Made by a program: the position numbers and the translations under genes. Below, one piece after another: positions 1 to 8,171 of a stretch of 43,320 bases of DNA. This DNA is from CAZTJA01 sp964613745 (GTDB taxonomy: Bacteria > Desulfobacterota > Desulfomonilia > Desulfomonilales > Desulfomonilaceae). Location: contig CAZTJA010000014.1 in assembly GCA_964613745.1 (NCBI GenBank), positions 1-43,320 of the forward strand, in the 5' to 3' direction. The notes beneath the pieces are model-generated. The model was not told the DNA's origin. It did no database searches and saw nothing but the letters and a program-made list of their open reading frames with translations. Within the stretch, counting starts at the first letter, position 1. Every line of letters begins with the position of its first letter.

Positions 1-2028
1 AAAGATCGCGAGGTCATAAAGCAGATAGTCAACACGATTGGAGCCAAAGAGGGGTTTAAAGAAATTAATATTTATGATCACGCCGGCAAACTCCATTACT
101 CAAGTCGAAACGTAGATGATGGGACCGTTAGTGCTCACACGAACCCGCTCCTCACAAATCTTGCGAATGAGACATCAGTGCGACACCGGTTTTCCGACAC
201 GGGCAAGTCTCTTTACGTCTTGAATCCTCTTCTCAATGAGACGGGCTGCTCGACGTTGCAATGCCACGATAAAGCTCAAATGGTCTTGGGCGCTCTGGAA
301 ATAAAAGTTCCCCTGGATAGGATTAAGAGTGAAATTTACGAGAATACAAAACAGACGATCATATTTGGATTTCTTCTCTTTATTCTAGTATCGAGTGTAA
401 GTGGTTTAGCGGTAATTTTTTTCATCATTCCAAGCATAAAGAAGCTGCAGGACAAAGCGGCAAAAATGGCCAAAGGGGAATATGCTCCCGAACTCAATAT
501 GCAAGGTTCTGATGAAATGTCTCAGCTATTACGTGCGTTTGATGAAATGTCGCAAGAAATCAACCAGCGAACAACCGAATTGGATGCAAGTCGCAAATTA
601 TATAAGTCGCTCTTTGAGGAAGTTCCCTGCTATTTAACGGTCATTGATCGAGATTATAAGATTGTGAACGCGAACAATGCCTTTAAAGAAGAGTTTGGAC
701 ACACGCTGGGGAAGCATTGTTTCGAAGGATATAAAGGGCTTTCCGCAAAGTGTTTGAGCTGCCCCGTTGAAAAGACGTTTCTTCACAGAGCATCACATCA
801 ATCCGAAGAAATCTGGACAAGGAATGGCAAACAGATACATGTAATTGTAAAAACGTCTCCCATTCTTGGAGAGGACGGTTCCGTAGCGGAAGTTTTAGAA
901 ATGTCCGTTGACGTCACACGGCTAAAGGAGCTTCAGTTTGAGCTCCAAAAGAAGCAAAGTGAATACAAATACCTGTTTGAACACGTGCCCTGTTATTTGA
1001 CGGTCGTTGATCCGGATTTCAACATAATTCAGACAAATGAGTCTTTTGATCAGGATTTTGGGTCGAGTGAGAACAAGAAATGTTATCAAATTTACAAGGG
1101 ACTGGATTCCCCATGCGATGATTGTCCCGTGGTCAAGACTTTTCAGGACGGCAAATCACACAGTTCCGAAGAAATCTGGAGAAGATCCGGTCAAGAGACA
1201 TGCGTCATCGTGAATACTGCTCCGGTGACGGACAGCTCCGGGAAGATTTCCGCCGTTATGGAAATGAGCACCAATGTTACCGAGTTAAAACGGTTGCAAA
1301 GCGAACTCGTCATACTGGGAGAGACAATTGCGGGAATGTCTCACACTATCAAGAACATCGTGGCAGGATTGCAGGGCGGAGTTTATGTTGTCGATTCAGG
1401 CTTGGAGCGAGGTAAAGACGATAGAATTAGGTCCGGTTGGACGATGGTCAAGAGCAACGTAGAAAAAATTTCCGAACTGGTGAAAGGCATTCTGTATGCT
1501 TCAAAGGAGCGTGAGCCGGAATATAAACATACGGACCCGGGAATATTGCTGAGCGAGGTATGTGACCTTTACCGCCAAAAGGCTGCGGATCAAAAGACGA
1601 GCCTTCTGCGCTCATTCAAGCCGGTCATGGGGTTGTGCAGGTTGGATCCTGCCGGAGTCCACAGTGCTGTGGCAAATCTTATCTCCAATGCTTTGGAAGC
1701 CTGCCACGAGGAGAACGGCCGTGAACACGTGGTCACCGTAGCAGCTCGTATAGAATCAGGGCGTCTGATCATCAATGTGTCCGATGACGGACGGGGAATG
1801 CCCAAGGAAGTAAAATCACAGCTCTTCAATAAGTTTTATTCTACCAAGGGTAATAGAGGTACCGGCCTGGGCTTGGTTGTGACCCGGAAGGTCATTGAAG
1901 AACATGGAGGAACTATACGTGTGGAGTCTGAGCCGGGAGAAGGAACAACCTTCATAATGGAAATTCCCGTTGGAGATGTGGTTACTCCCGAGGTTTCGAT
2001 TGAAACACCCAGGTCTGCGGCGGTTTAA
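1..2028 (+). CDS. Membrane sensor histidine kinase, HAMP-PAS-PAS-HisKA-HATPase (5' end outside window)
   Basis: The reading frame is open from base 1, so the true start lies upstream; 675 codons are visible. In visible numbering: a periplasmic sensor part with a CX4CH motif (Cys83, Cys88, His89; bases 247-267), a membrane segment near 120-143, a HAMP linker near 144-190, two similar PAS domains (about 198-312 and 325-430), an H-box with His448 in GMSHTIKN, an N-box (NLISNALEAC), a DDGRGMP box and a GTGLGLVV box. This is a complete kinase core that should autophosphorylate and pass phosphate to an unlinked response regulator; no regulator is adjacent. Each PAS carries a CxxCPV motif (Cys251/254 and Cys372/375), which suggests redox or metal sensing. 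A GTG at 178 is only an internal codon. The gene is convergent with the next one, separated by two bases. Confidence 0.93.
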   Translation, partial: KDREVIKQIVNTIGAKEGFKEINIYDHAGKLHYSSRNVDDGTVSAHTNPLLTNLANETSVRHRFSDTGKSLYVLNPLLNETGCSTLQCHDKAQMVLGALEIKVPLDRIKSEIYENTKQTIIFGFLLFILVSSVSGLAVIFFIIPSIKKLQDKAAKMAKGEYAPELNMQGSDEMSQLLRAFDEMSQEINQRTTELDASRKLYKSLFEEVPCYLTVIDRDYKIVNANNAFKEEFGHTLGKHCFEGYKGLSAKCLSCPVEKTFLHRASHQSEEIWTRNGKQIHVIVKTSPILGEDGSVAEVLEMSVDVTRLKELQFELQKKQSEYKYLFEHVPCYLTVVDPDFNIIQTNESFDQDFGSSENKKCYQIYKGLDSPCDDCPVVKTFQDGKSHSSEEIWRRSGQETCVIVNTAPVTDSSGKISAVMEMSTNVTELKRLQSELVILGETIAGMSHTIKNIVAGLQGGVYVVDSGLERGKDDRIRSGWTMVKSNVEKISELVKGILYASKEREPEYKHTDPGILLSEVCDLYRQKAADQKTSLLRSFKPVMGLCRLDPAGVHSAVANLISNALEACHEENGREHVVTVAARIESGRLIINVSDDGRGMPKEVKSQLFNKFYSTKGNRGTGLGLVVTRKVIEEHGGTIRVESEPGEGTTFIMEIPVGDVVTPEVSIETPRSAAV

Positions 2029-2030
2029 GG

Positions 2031-3242
2031 TTATTCGCCACTGAACAAGACAGTGGGTAATCCGAATTGCTCCTTGATGATGTTCTGTTCCTGTGAGCCG
2101 GTAACGATCACCACAAGTTTGCTCCATATTCTTTGGACCAGCGCAAGATTTCCCATCAGCCGCCATTCTCGCTCGGCGGTCCAATCAATTTTATCAACAG
2201 GCTGAAAAAGATATTTTTCGTCTTCGTCCATAAATCTGAATGACCTTTCCGTACCATACATTACGGGTCTTCCACCCGATTCCAATATGGTCTTTTTTGG
2301 TATTGCGATGCCATATGGCTCGAAAGACCACCGAAGCAGACCGGGACGCCACTTATTGATCTTATGAATTGCATGGGGAGGGCATTCCGTAAAACAAACT
2401 ACAGGTCGGTTACCGCGGACCAGGCCGGAGTTGCCTTTAATTTGTCGCTCATGCAATATTTTTTCGAGTGTATCAAATGCGGTATGGCCGCAACCTATAT
2501 GTCCGGCCACTAATGATTTGCAGTATTCATGGATTGTCTGATCGGGCCAGGGGCCAGGTTTTGACCGTGTGTAGTGGAAAAGGAAGTTTTCATTTCGAAA
2601 TAGGTCGCTACTCTCGTTTTTTGGCATTTGAGGCGCTGGATTTTTGGAAGTTCGCTTTCTTGCGGGTCGACTGGGATCTTGATCAGGGCCGCAGTTCAGG
2701 ATCTTGGATGCATAATCAGCCACGATCTTTTCAAAATTACCAGCTTTTCTGATTACTCCCGGGAAGATGTAATGTGCAATGGCTGCAATGAGTTTGTCAC
2801 GAATTCGATAACGTTTCGATGGAGGAATCTTAACAAGCGGATCAAAAGGGGAGATGAAAAGCGTGTTCTCGTAATCAAAGGCATCATGGTACGTTTTCAG
2901 GAATTTCTTTCTTCGAGTCTCAGGCTCAAACGGCAGAGGTTCGTCGCATACAATTAATAATGATCGGCCGTACCACATCGAATTCACCAATGAGTACGGC
3001 AGAGTGTTGTAGCTTGATACGAGAGCAAGGTCCCGGGTAGCGATTTCCTCAACAATGATTTTCGTTTTTTTTATCCAAAAATCTTCTGATGTGACCCGAT
3101 GACCTACTCTGGAGTTTAAAACGGCAGCGCGCGTTTTGTGCAGGAGATCAAGATTCCCGAAACAGTACAATTTTTCGGGAATTTCTCCTACAGGATGAAC
3201 GGCAATGTCTTGTGTAGCTAAAGTTTGGTGGTTACTCTGCAA
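2031..3242 (-). CDS. SLOG (DprA-like) protein with AbiG/DUF2971-like C-terminal half
   Basis: 403 aa, not identified with certainty. Residues about 25-175 read like a DprA/Smf-type SLOG Rossmann fold: a hydrophobic strand and LVSSYNTLPYSLVNSMWYGR resemble the DprA turn, and RYRIRDKLIAAIAHYIF resembles the DprA RNRLIAALS helix. After a polar linker (about 185-215), the C-terminal half (about 218-400) has FHYT, LEKILHERQIKG, PVVCFTECPP, YGIAIPK and EREWRL, a pattern I associate with DUF2971/AbiG-like proteins of abortive-infection loci. The start is TTG at 3242, because a stop lies three codons upstream and no ATG or GTG is near. It is the last gene of a minus-strand group with the two small genes upstream. 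SLOG domains bind nucleotide-derived ligands; a defence role is inference. It could also be a general nucleotide-processing protein. Confidence 0.62.
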   Translation of the reverse strand: MQSNHQTLATQDIAVHPVGEIPEKLYCFGNLDLLHKTRAAVLNSRVGHRVTSEDFWIKKTKIIVEEIATRDLALVSSYNTLPYSLVNSMWYGRSLLIVCDEPLPFEPETRRKKFLKTYHDAFDYENTLFISPFDPLVKIPPSKRYRIRDKLIAAIAHYIFPGVIRKAGNFEKIVADYASKILNCGPDQDPSRPARKRTSKNPAPQMPKNESSDLFRNENFLFHYTRSKPGPWPDQTIHEYCKSLVAGHIGCGHTAFDTLEKILHERQIKGNSGLVRGNRPVVCFTECPPHAIHKINKWRPGLLRWSFEPYGIAIPKKTILESGGRPVMYGTERSFRFMDEDEKYLFQPVDKIDWTAEREWRLMGNLALVQRIWSKLVVIVTGSQEQNIIKEQFGLPTVLFSGE

Positions 3243-3272
3243 AACGAGTCAAGTGATTTGGCTGGATTATTA

Positions 3273-3485
3273 TCAATCGTCACGACAAGCGCAGGGTTCG
3301 TCGCAGCAACTTTCTTCCGAATCCCGGCATTCAGGACATCTCGCAAGATCTTGAATATTTCGCTTCTTGAAAATGAAGAATCCATTACCGGGCATTCCGG
3401 GAAGAATTTCTACACACTTTCTGCGCCTGTTTATTGCGGATTTTCTTTCTCGGATTTTAAAACGAGACTTGTTCTGTTTCACCAT
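3273..3485 (-). CDS. Small basic protein with Cys-rich tail
   Basis: 70 aa, unrecognised. The N-terminal 24 residues are strongly basic. The tail (about 49-70) holds CPEC, a CC pair and CAC, so seven cysteines lie within the last 22 residues, as expected for a small zinc- or metal-binding knuckle. It starts with ATG 15 bases after the stop of the upstream gene and ends 30 bases before the TTG of the SLOG-like gene, so it probably sits in the same transcript. No clear Shine-Dalgarno is visible, and the opposite strand also holds an open frame, so this is a tentative gene. The regular spacing of the cysteines and the fit between its neighbours are the main support. Confidence 0.5.
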   Translation of the reverse strand: MVKQNKSRFKIRERKSAINRRRKCVEILPGMPGNGFFIFKKRNIQDLARCPECRDSEESCCDEPCACRDD

Positions 3486-3500
3486 TTAAGTTCGCTATTT

Positions 3501-3848
3501 CTAATCCGTAAATGCCCACGTCTCGATGTCGTCTTCGAGAACATAGACTGAATCATCAGTGTCTTTGAACAGCATCAACGCTTCTGAGACGTTGTATTTT
3601 GTCCCATTCAGGACGACTACTTTTCCATCAATACGTTCGAGCAAATCTATTTCTTCAGGCGTGGCTTTCCATGGGATTTCGTCCTGATCCAAAACATAGT
3701 TGCCGTTCCAGTGGGTGTTATAGGAAGTGCCGGTTTTTTTGAAAAGATCTTTAATCGTGTGCCACCCTTCGGATTCGACAACCGGTGCCAAATCATCCTG
3801 AATGCGTATTGGTATAACAAGAAGCAATTTTCTTATTTTTTCGGGCAT
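3501..3848 (-). CDS. Conserved-looking small protein of unknown function
   Basis: 115 aa from ATG at 3848, chosen over a TTG at 3866 because GAGGAAG sits six bases upstream of the ATG. No signal peptide, membrane segment or known motif. The protein is acidic (many Asp/Glu) with a predicted compact alpha/beta mix, and has a short phrase, IPWKATPEEIDLLERIDGKVVVLNG, in which a helix is followed by a beta hairpin. It is the first gene of the minus-strand group that includes the Cys-rich small protein and the SLOG-like protein. I cannot assign a function. Its position suggests it is a regulator, antitoxin-like partner or accessory of that group, but this is only inference. Confidence 0.7.
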   Translation of the reverse strand: MPEKIRKLLLVIPIRIQDDLAPVVESEGWHTIKDLFKKTGTSYNTHWNGNYVLDQDEIPWKATPEEIDLLERIDGKVVVLNGTKYNVSEALMLFKDTDDSVYVLEDDIETWAFTD

Positions 3849-3969
3849 TAAGACTTCCTCGTCCAATTGAATTGCTCAAAGCAGTGCTCGTTAGAAAAGT
3901 TATGATAGACCAACTTGGTCCATTTAGTCGAGATGACATTTACCAAGGCTCGGATTTTTATTTCGATGC

Positions 3970-4716
3970 TCAGGGTAGTGTAAGGGAAAGACTTTGATTG
4001 ATCTTGCCGAGAGGCGGCAGTTCACGGCCATCAAACTTTAACCTTATGCCGCCTGCATTTCCTGTCTGGACTGAAAAGCTATCGCGAGCAGTAAAAATTT
4101 GAATGTCTCCGGGCGCCATGAAGACTTCCTCTGCAGGTCCGCCGTCGGGTTCAATGCGCAACCACGTGTTTGCTAAAGCCCTTATTTCAAGAGATCGTTT
4201 ACCGGACTGAGCTTTTGCCGCCTGATCGAAAGATCCGGAAGGCTGTTTTTGTGCTTGGGCCACTGATTTTGATGACGTACTCGTTATGTCCGCTGGACTC
4301 TGTGCTTGTTGACTCCCATCAAAGAAGATTTTCGTAACTCCTGTTAATGCGAGAATAACAAAGGAGACGAGGCCCGCAAAAGTGAGTACTCCCGTAAAAA
4401 TGTTGCTTTTCCGATATTCTCTGTTCGTGGGGGGTTTTGGAAAGACCGGGTGCTCATCTTCAAGGAAATTGGGGACTTCTCCGGATTTGGAATAATCTTC
4501 GAATTTCTGCAGACCTTCTTTTGGATCCAGTCCTAATTCAAGAAGGTAAGATCTTATGAAGCCTTTGACGAAAACACGTGGAGGCAGCAGATCATAGCGG
4601 TCCTTTTCAAGAGATTCCAGATTTGCCAATGCAATCTTTGTCTTCTCCGAGATTTCTTCGAGCGATTTATTCTTCTCTTCTCGTAGGCTTCTTAGATATT
4701 CCCCGTATGACTGCAT
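3970..4716 (-). CDS. rodZ: RodZ-like helix-turn-helix membrane protein
   Basis: 248 aa. Residues 1-70 are a Cro/CI-type helix-turn-helix (GEYLRSLREEKNKSLEEISEKTKIALANLESLE, then PPRVFVKGFIRSYLLELGLD, the typical RodZ continuation). A single membrane segment lies at about 106-128. After a Ser/Gln-rich linker comes a C-terminal DUF4115-like beta domain (about 173-248) with WLRIEPDGG. RodZ links MreB filaments to the cell-wall elongation machinery and controls rod shape; the N-terminus is cytoplasmic and the C-terminus periplasmic. The protein is shorter than the E. coli one (337 aa) mainly in the linker. It is divergent from comEC, with about 205 bases between the starts. No mreB is in the window. 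Confidence 0.88.
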   Translation of the reverse strand: MQSYGEYLRSLREEKNKSLEEISEKTKIALANLESLEKDRYDLLPPRVFVKGFIRSYLLELGLDPKEGLQKFEDYSKSGEVPNFLEDEHPVFPKPPTNREYRKSNIFTGVLTFAGLVSFVILALTGVTKIFFDGSQQAQSPADITSTSSKSVAQAQKQPSGSFDQAAKAQSGKRSLEIRALANTWLRIEPDGGPAEEVFMAPGDIQIFTARDSFSVQTGNAGGIRLKFDGRELPPLGKINQSLSLTLP

Positions 4717-4921
4717 TTTTTTCTGCGAACCATGCTTTCTCTTGAAAGGCGTTTACGATTAATGCGCTTGCCTGGACCATATCAACCGATCTATTCTGAT
4801 CGACACAAACATTGTTTTTTTCCCAAGCGAACAATTGAAGGTTTCGGTGATCGGCCTGCGTGTTCGTTATCATTATCGGACACACATTATCAAGCAATTT
4901 TCAGAAGAAGACTACATTTTA

Positions 4922-7465
4922 ATGCGACTAAAAGATAAGACTTCGTTCTCGATAACGCCCGCTATAACTTCGGTATGTGCCCTGGTCATAGGAATTGTAT
5001 TGGGTCGGGCATGTGATTTCAACAGCGTTACCGTACCGACTACTTTAGTTGGACTCTGCTTGGCTTGCGTCCTGTGGGCTTCGGCAACAGGGCATGATGC
5101 ATTCAAAACCATGTTCATTGTCATGTTGTGCGTATCCACCGGATTTCTGACCGCATCAGCGACATCACCCGCAAGGTTTGACTTTGATGACGAGGAATAC
5201 CCAATTCTCGTTTTCGCAACAGTGAATAAAATTTGGTCAACTCTGCCGAATGCAAGGATTCTCATTTTGAATGAGGGGGAGAAAGTAAAGACCGGCCATC
5301 GATTGCCGGGGAAAGGAAGGCTTTTCCTCCGAGACAATGATATGGAATTTGGCTATGGAGACGTCATTGGTTTCAAGGCTAAGCTTCGCAAACCGACAAA
5401 TCGCGGCAATCCCGGCGAATACGATTGGGAAGCGGACTGCAACAACAACGGCATCCGATGGCTTGTCTCGATTTCGGGGGAGAATTCGATTTTCTTGGTA
5501 CGCAGTGGCTGCAAATATTCTCCGGGGGCACTGTTATTCGACCTAAGAAAGTCAATCATTTACTTTTTGGACCAATATGGCTGTTCAAAATCAAAATACG
5601 TAGTATCTGAGCTGAATCACCCAGATCGTGCAGGCACGGTCCGAGGCATAATGAAAGGAATTGTCGTCGGGGACATGGGAGAGGTGAGCTATGAGGCGCA
5701 GAAATCCTTCAGTGATTCGGGGCTGGCCCATGCCCTGTCCGCATCCGGTTTGCACGTCGCCATAGTAGCACTTCTGGTTTTTTGGGCCTGTAAGTTGTTG
5801 TCATGTTCGTTTCCGAAGATTCTCCTGTACATTCCCGCAAAAGAGTTGGCGGCCATAATCACCATACCTGCGATACTATTCTACTGCTTTCTGGTCGGTG
5901 CACGCGATCCAGCGGTGCGCTCGACGATAATGGGCGTAATCATTTGTGCTGCGGTTCTCATGAGGAGACCGTGGAATTCCGCTAATTCCCTCGCCGTAGC
6001 TGCATTTTTCATCTTACTATTCTTTCCCTCTGCCCTGTTCACCCCGAGTTTTCAACTTTCTTTTGCAGCGGTAGCGGGAATATTCGCTGCGGCTCCGTAT
6101 TTTAATAGACTGCGTGCAATCAAGGCGGATCAGTTCGTCGAAGAACCGAGGTTGAGTTTTGTAAATCGTCTAACAAGATCCGTTCTGATGATTGCCGGTG
6201 TGAGCATTGGAGCTACCCTTGCCATCAGTCCTTTAATTTTGATCATATTTCACTCGTTTCCCACCTACAGCGTTCCTGCGAACATTATGTGCGATTTTCT
6301 TTTTACTCCTGCCCTCGGACTCGGCCTGTTGGCCGGTTTAACCGGCACAATTTTCCCTGAGATAGGTTCCTTTATTGCTGTTCCGGCAGAAATCCTTATT
6401 TTCGCCATTATCAGGATTGCAGAATATTTTTCGCAATTGCCTTTCAGTACTATTGTTGTTCCTCATCCGACGCAATTGCAGCTTGTAACGACAATTTTTA
6501 TGGTGGTTGGCATAATTCTAATTGTTTTTCAGGGGGAACGTAGAAAAGGCGTAGTTGCTTCTCTCGCTGTCGTCTTTTGTCTTTTCTTGTCAGCCGTACT
6601 TTTTGAATACCTCCTGAAGGACCACAAAAATGTCGAAGCTTATTTCCTTAATGTGGGAAAAGGGGACAGTACCTTCATCCGATTTCCGGGATCGAGAGGC
6701 ATTCTAATTGACGGAGGAGTACGAACTCAGTACTTCGATGCCGGAAAATCAATAATATTGCCGTTTCTGGGTTGGGCCGGATCATCGAGTCTTGATGCCG
6801 TCATTATGAGCCATCCGGAAGCCGATCACATAGGCGGGCTTCCGGCTGTTCTCAATCGACTAAAATGCGAACGCATTCTTTGGAATGCCGTCAATTCGGA
6901 CTCTCTATTATTACAAGAAGTTTTCAACGCAGCGAACAGGGGAGCCGGACTGATTTCAAGCGTCCATAAAGATGCTCCTGAAATACGATTCGGAGAGTCC
7001 CGACTAAAATTTCTAAATGGAAAAGCGTCGAGCGAGGTGGGACTCGCACATAAAGATCTTAATAATTCCAGTGTTGTTGCTCGCCTTGAGCACAAAAGAT
7101 TTTCGATTTTATTGACGGGTGATCTCGAGCTTGAAGGTGAAAAAGAGCTGCTGTTGGCGGATCCCGTTCTCAAATCAACGGTGCTGAAAGTTGCACACCA
7201 TGGTGGAAAGAATACGTGTTCTCAGGAGTTTCTGGCTGCAGTCGCTCCTAAGGTTGTTATCATTTCCGCGGATTATCCCGCTTCCCATAATCTGCCTCAT
7301 CCGGATACCGTAAAGAGGCTTGAATCAACAGGAGCAATGGTTTTGTGGACCGGCAGAGACGGGGCGGTGAGTTTAGAGACTGATGGAAACAAACTTTTCG
7401 TAAGCACAGGTAAATCATCTCAATATTCCAAGCAGCTTAAGAGAATGGAAATTTCGGGCTTTTAA
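4922..7465 (+). CDS. comEC: ComEC/Rec2-family DNA uptake channel protein
   Basis: 847 aa from ATG at 4922, preceded by AGAAGAAG. An in-frame TTG at 4835 gives 29 more residues but no good ribosome site, and the first membrane helix follows the ATG directly. Domain order: N-terminal membrane helices with a DUF4131-like soluble OB part, the competence membrane domain (GIVVGDMGEVS, then SDSGLAHALSASGLHVAI, a family hallmark) with about ten helices, and a C-terminal metallo-beta-lactamase-like domain (NVGKGDSTFI, SHPEADHIGG with His631, LTGDLE, VAHHGGKN). ComEC forms the inner-membrane channel for single-stranded DNA in transformation. No comEA or pilus genes are linked here. Confidence 0.93.
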   Translation: MRLKDKTSFSITPAITSVCALVIGIVLGRACDFNSVTVPTTLVGLCLACVLWASATGHDAFKTMFIVMLCVSTGFLTASATSPARFDFDDEEYPILVFATVNKIWSTLPNARILILNEGEKVKTGHRLPGKGRLFLRDNDMEFGYGDVIGFKAKLRKPTNRGNPGEYDWEADCNNNGIRWLVSISGENSIFLVRSGCKYSPGALLFDLRKSIIYFLDQYGCSKSKYVVSELNHPDRAGTVRGIMKGIVVGDMGEVSYEAQKSFSDSGLAHALSASGLHVAIVALLVFWACKLLSCSFPKILLYIPAKELAAIITIPAILFYCFLVGARDPAVRSTIMGVIICAAVLMRRPWNSANSLAVAAFFILLFFPSALFTPSFQLSFAAVAGIFAAAPYFNRLRAIKADQFVEEPRLSFVNRLTRSVLMIAGVSIGATLAISPLILIIFHSFPTYSVPANIMCDFLFTPALGLGLLAGLTGTIFPEIGSFIAVPAEILIFAIIRIAEYFSQLPFSTIVVPHPTQLQLVTTIFMVVGIILIVFQGERRKGVVASLAVVFCLFLSAVLFEYLLKDHKNVEAYFLNVGKGDSTFIRFPGSRGILIDGGVRTQYFDAGKSIILPFLGWAGSSSLDAVIMSHPEADHIGGLPAVLNRLKCERILWNAVNSDSLLLQEVFNAANRGAGLISSVHKDAPEIRFGESRLKFLNGKASSEVGLAHKDLNNSSVVARLEHKRFSILLTGDLELEGEKELLLADPVLKSTVLKVAHHGGKNTCSQEFLAAVAPKVVIISADYPASHNLPHPDTVKRLESTGAMVLWTGRDGAVSLETDGNKLFVSTGKSSQYSKQLKRMEISGF

Positions 7466-7548
7466 TTCTGTATGGTCCGCTTTCATGATGATATACTGCT
7501 ACGATCATCTTCACGGCGGTTTTCATCACTCCTTGATCTGGTGTCAAT

Positions 7549-8154
7549 ATGGAAGCTTGGTGGGACGCTCTCAGTTCATTGAACAAGGGCTTTTTACTTT
7601 CGGCCCTTTTCTTCAGTTTGTTGTTTCTATGGCAAACGGTAGGATCGCTCATTGGTGCTGACCATGATTCCGCAGGGCCGGGGACTCATGGGGACTTGGG
7701 TGATCACGATTTTTCCGGACACTCTACAGGAGCCGATCACCCGGATTCCGGAATCACTTTCAGCCTCATATCTGTGCGGTCCCTGATTTCATTTGCAGTT
7801 ATGTTTTCATGGGCCGGAACCATCTATCTTTATAACGGTAATTCTCTGATCATCTCGGTGATTTACAGCCTGATTTGGGGTCTTGTAGGAATGTTCCTGG
7901 TTTCCTATGTGATTTACAAACTCTTGAGATTTCAGGAGACCGGAAACGCCACCGTTTGGACTGCGATTGGGGAAGACGCCACTGTTTACATGGATATCCC
8001 GGAAAACGGGACGGGCAAAGTCAGAGTTCTCGTAAGCGGCGCGATCAGCTTTATTGACGCCAAAGGATCTTACGGTAGGGCAATCCCTTCGGGAACACAT
8101 GTGCGTGTCGTCCATGTTCTTGATGAAAAGACATTGGAAGTAGAAGCCGTTTAA
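7549..8154 (+). CDS. NfeD-like (YuaF-type) membrane protein, flotillin partner
   Basis: 201 aa. One membrane helix near residues 15-35, a polar His/Asp/Gly-rich loop (about 38-65), two further helices (about 70-95 and 100-125), then a C-terminal beta-rich OB-fold domain (about 138-201: GEDATVYMDIPENGTGKVRVLV ... GTHVRVVHVLDEKTLEVEAV). This is the arrangement of the NfeD1b/YuaF proteins that are encoded next to flotillins and are thought to act with them in membrane microdomains. The next gene is the flotillin, 17 bases downstream, so the two form an operon. The His/Asp-rich loop could bind metal, which is speculation. The ATG at 7549 lacks a strong Shine-Dalgarno. Confidence 0.85.
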   Translation: MEAWWDALSSLNKGFLLSALFFSLLFLWQTVGSLIGADHDSAGPGTHGDLGDHDFSGHSTGADHPDSGITFSLISVRSLISFAVMFSWAGTIYLYNGNSLIISVIYSLIWGLVGMFLVSYVIYKLLRFQETGNATVWTAIGEDATVYMDIPENGTGKVRVLVSGAISFIDAKGSYGRAIPSGTHVRVVHVLDEKTLEVEAV

Positions 8155-8171
8155 TACGAAAGGAATCTGGA

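Noticed and set aside
3225..3551. 108-codon plus-strand frame opposite the small minus-strand genes
   Set aside because: It reads across the antisense of two better-supported frames and has no family features or ribosome site.
4667..4938. Short frames on both strands between rodZ and comEC
   Set aside because: They overlap or oppose the real genes, have no ribosome sites, and show no recognisable composition.
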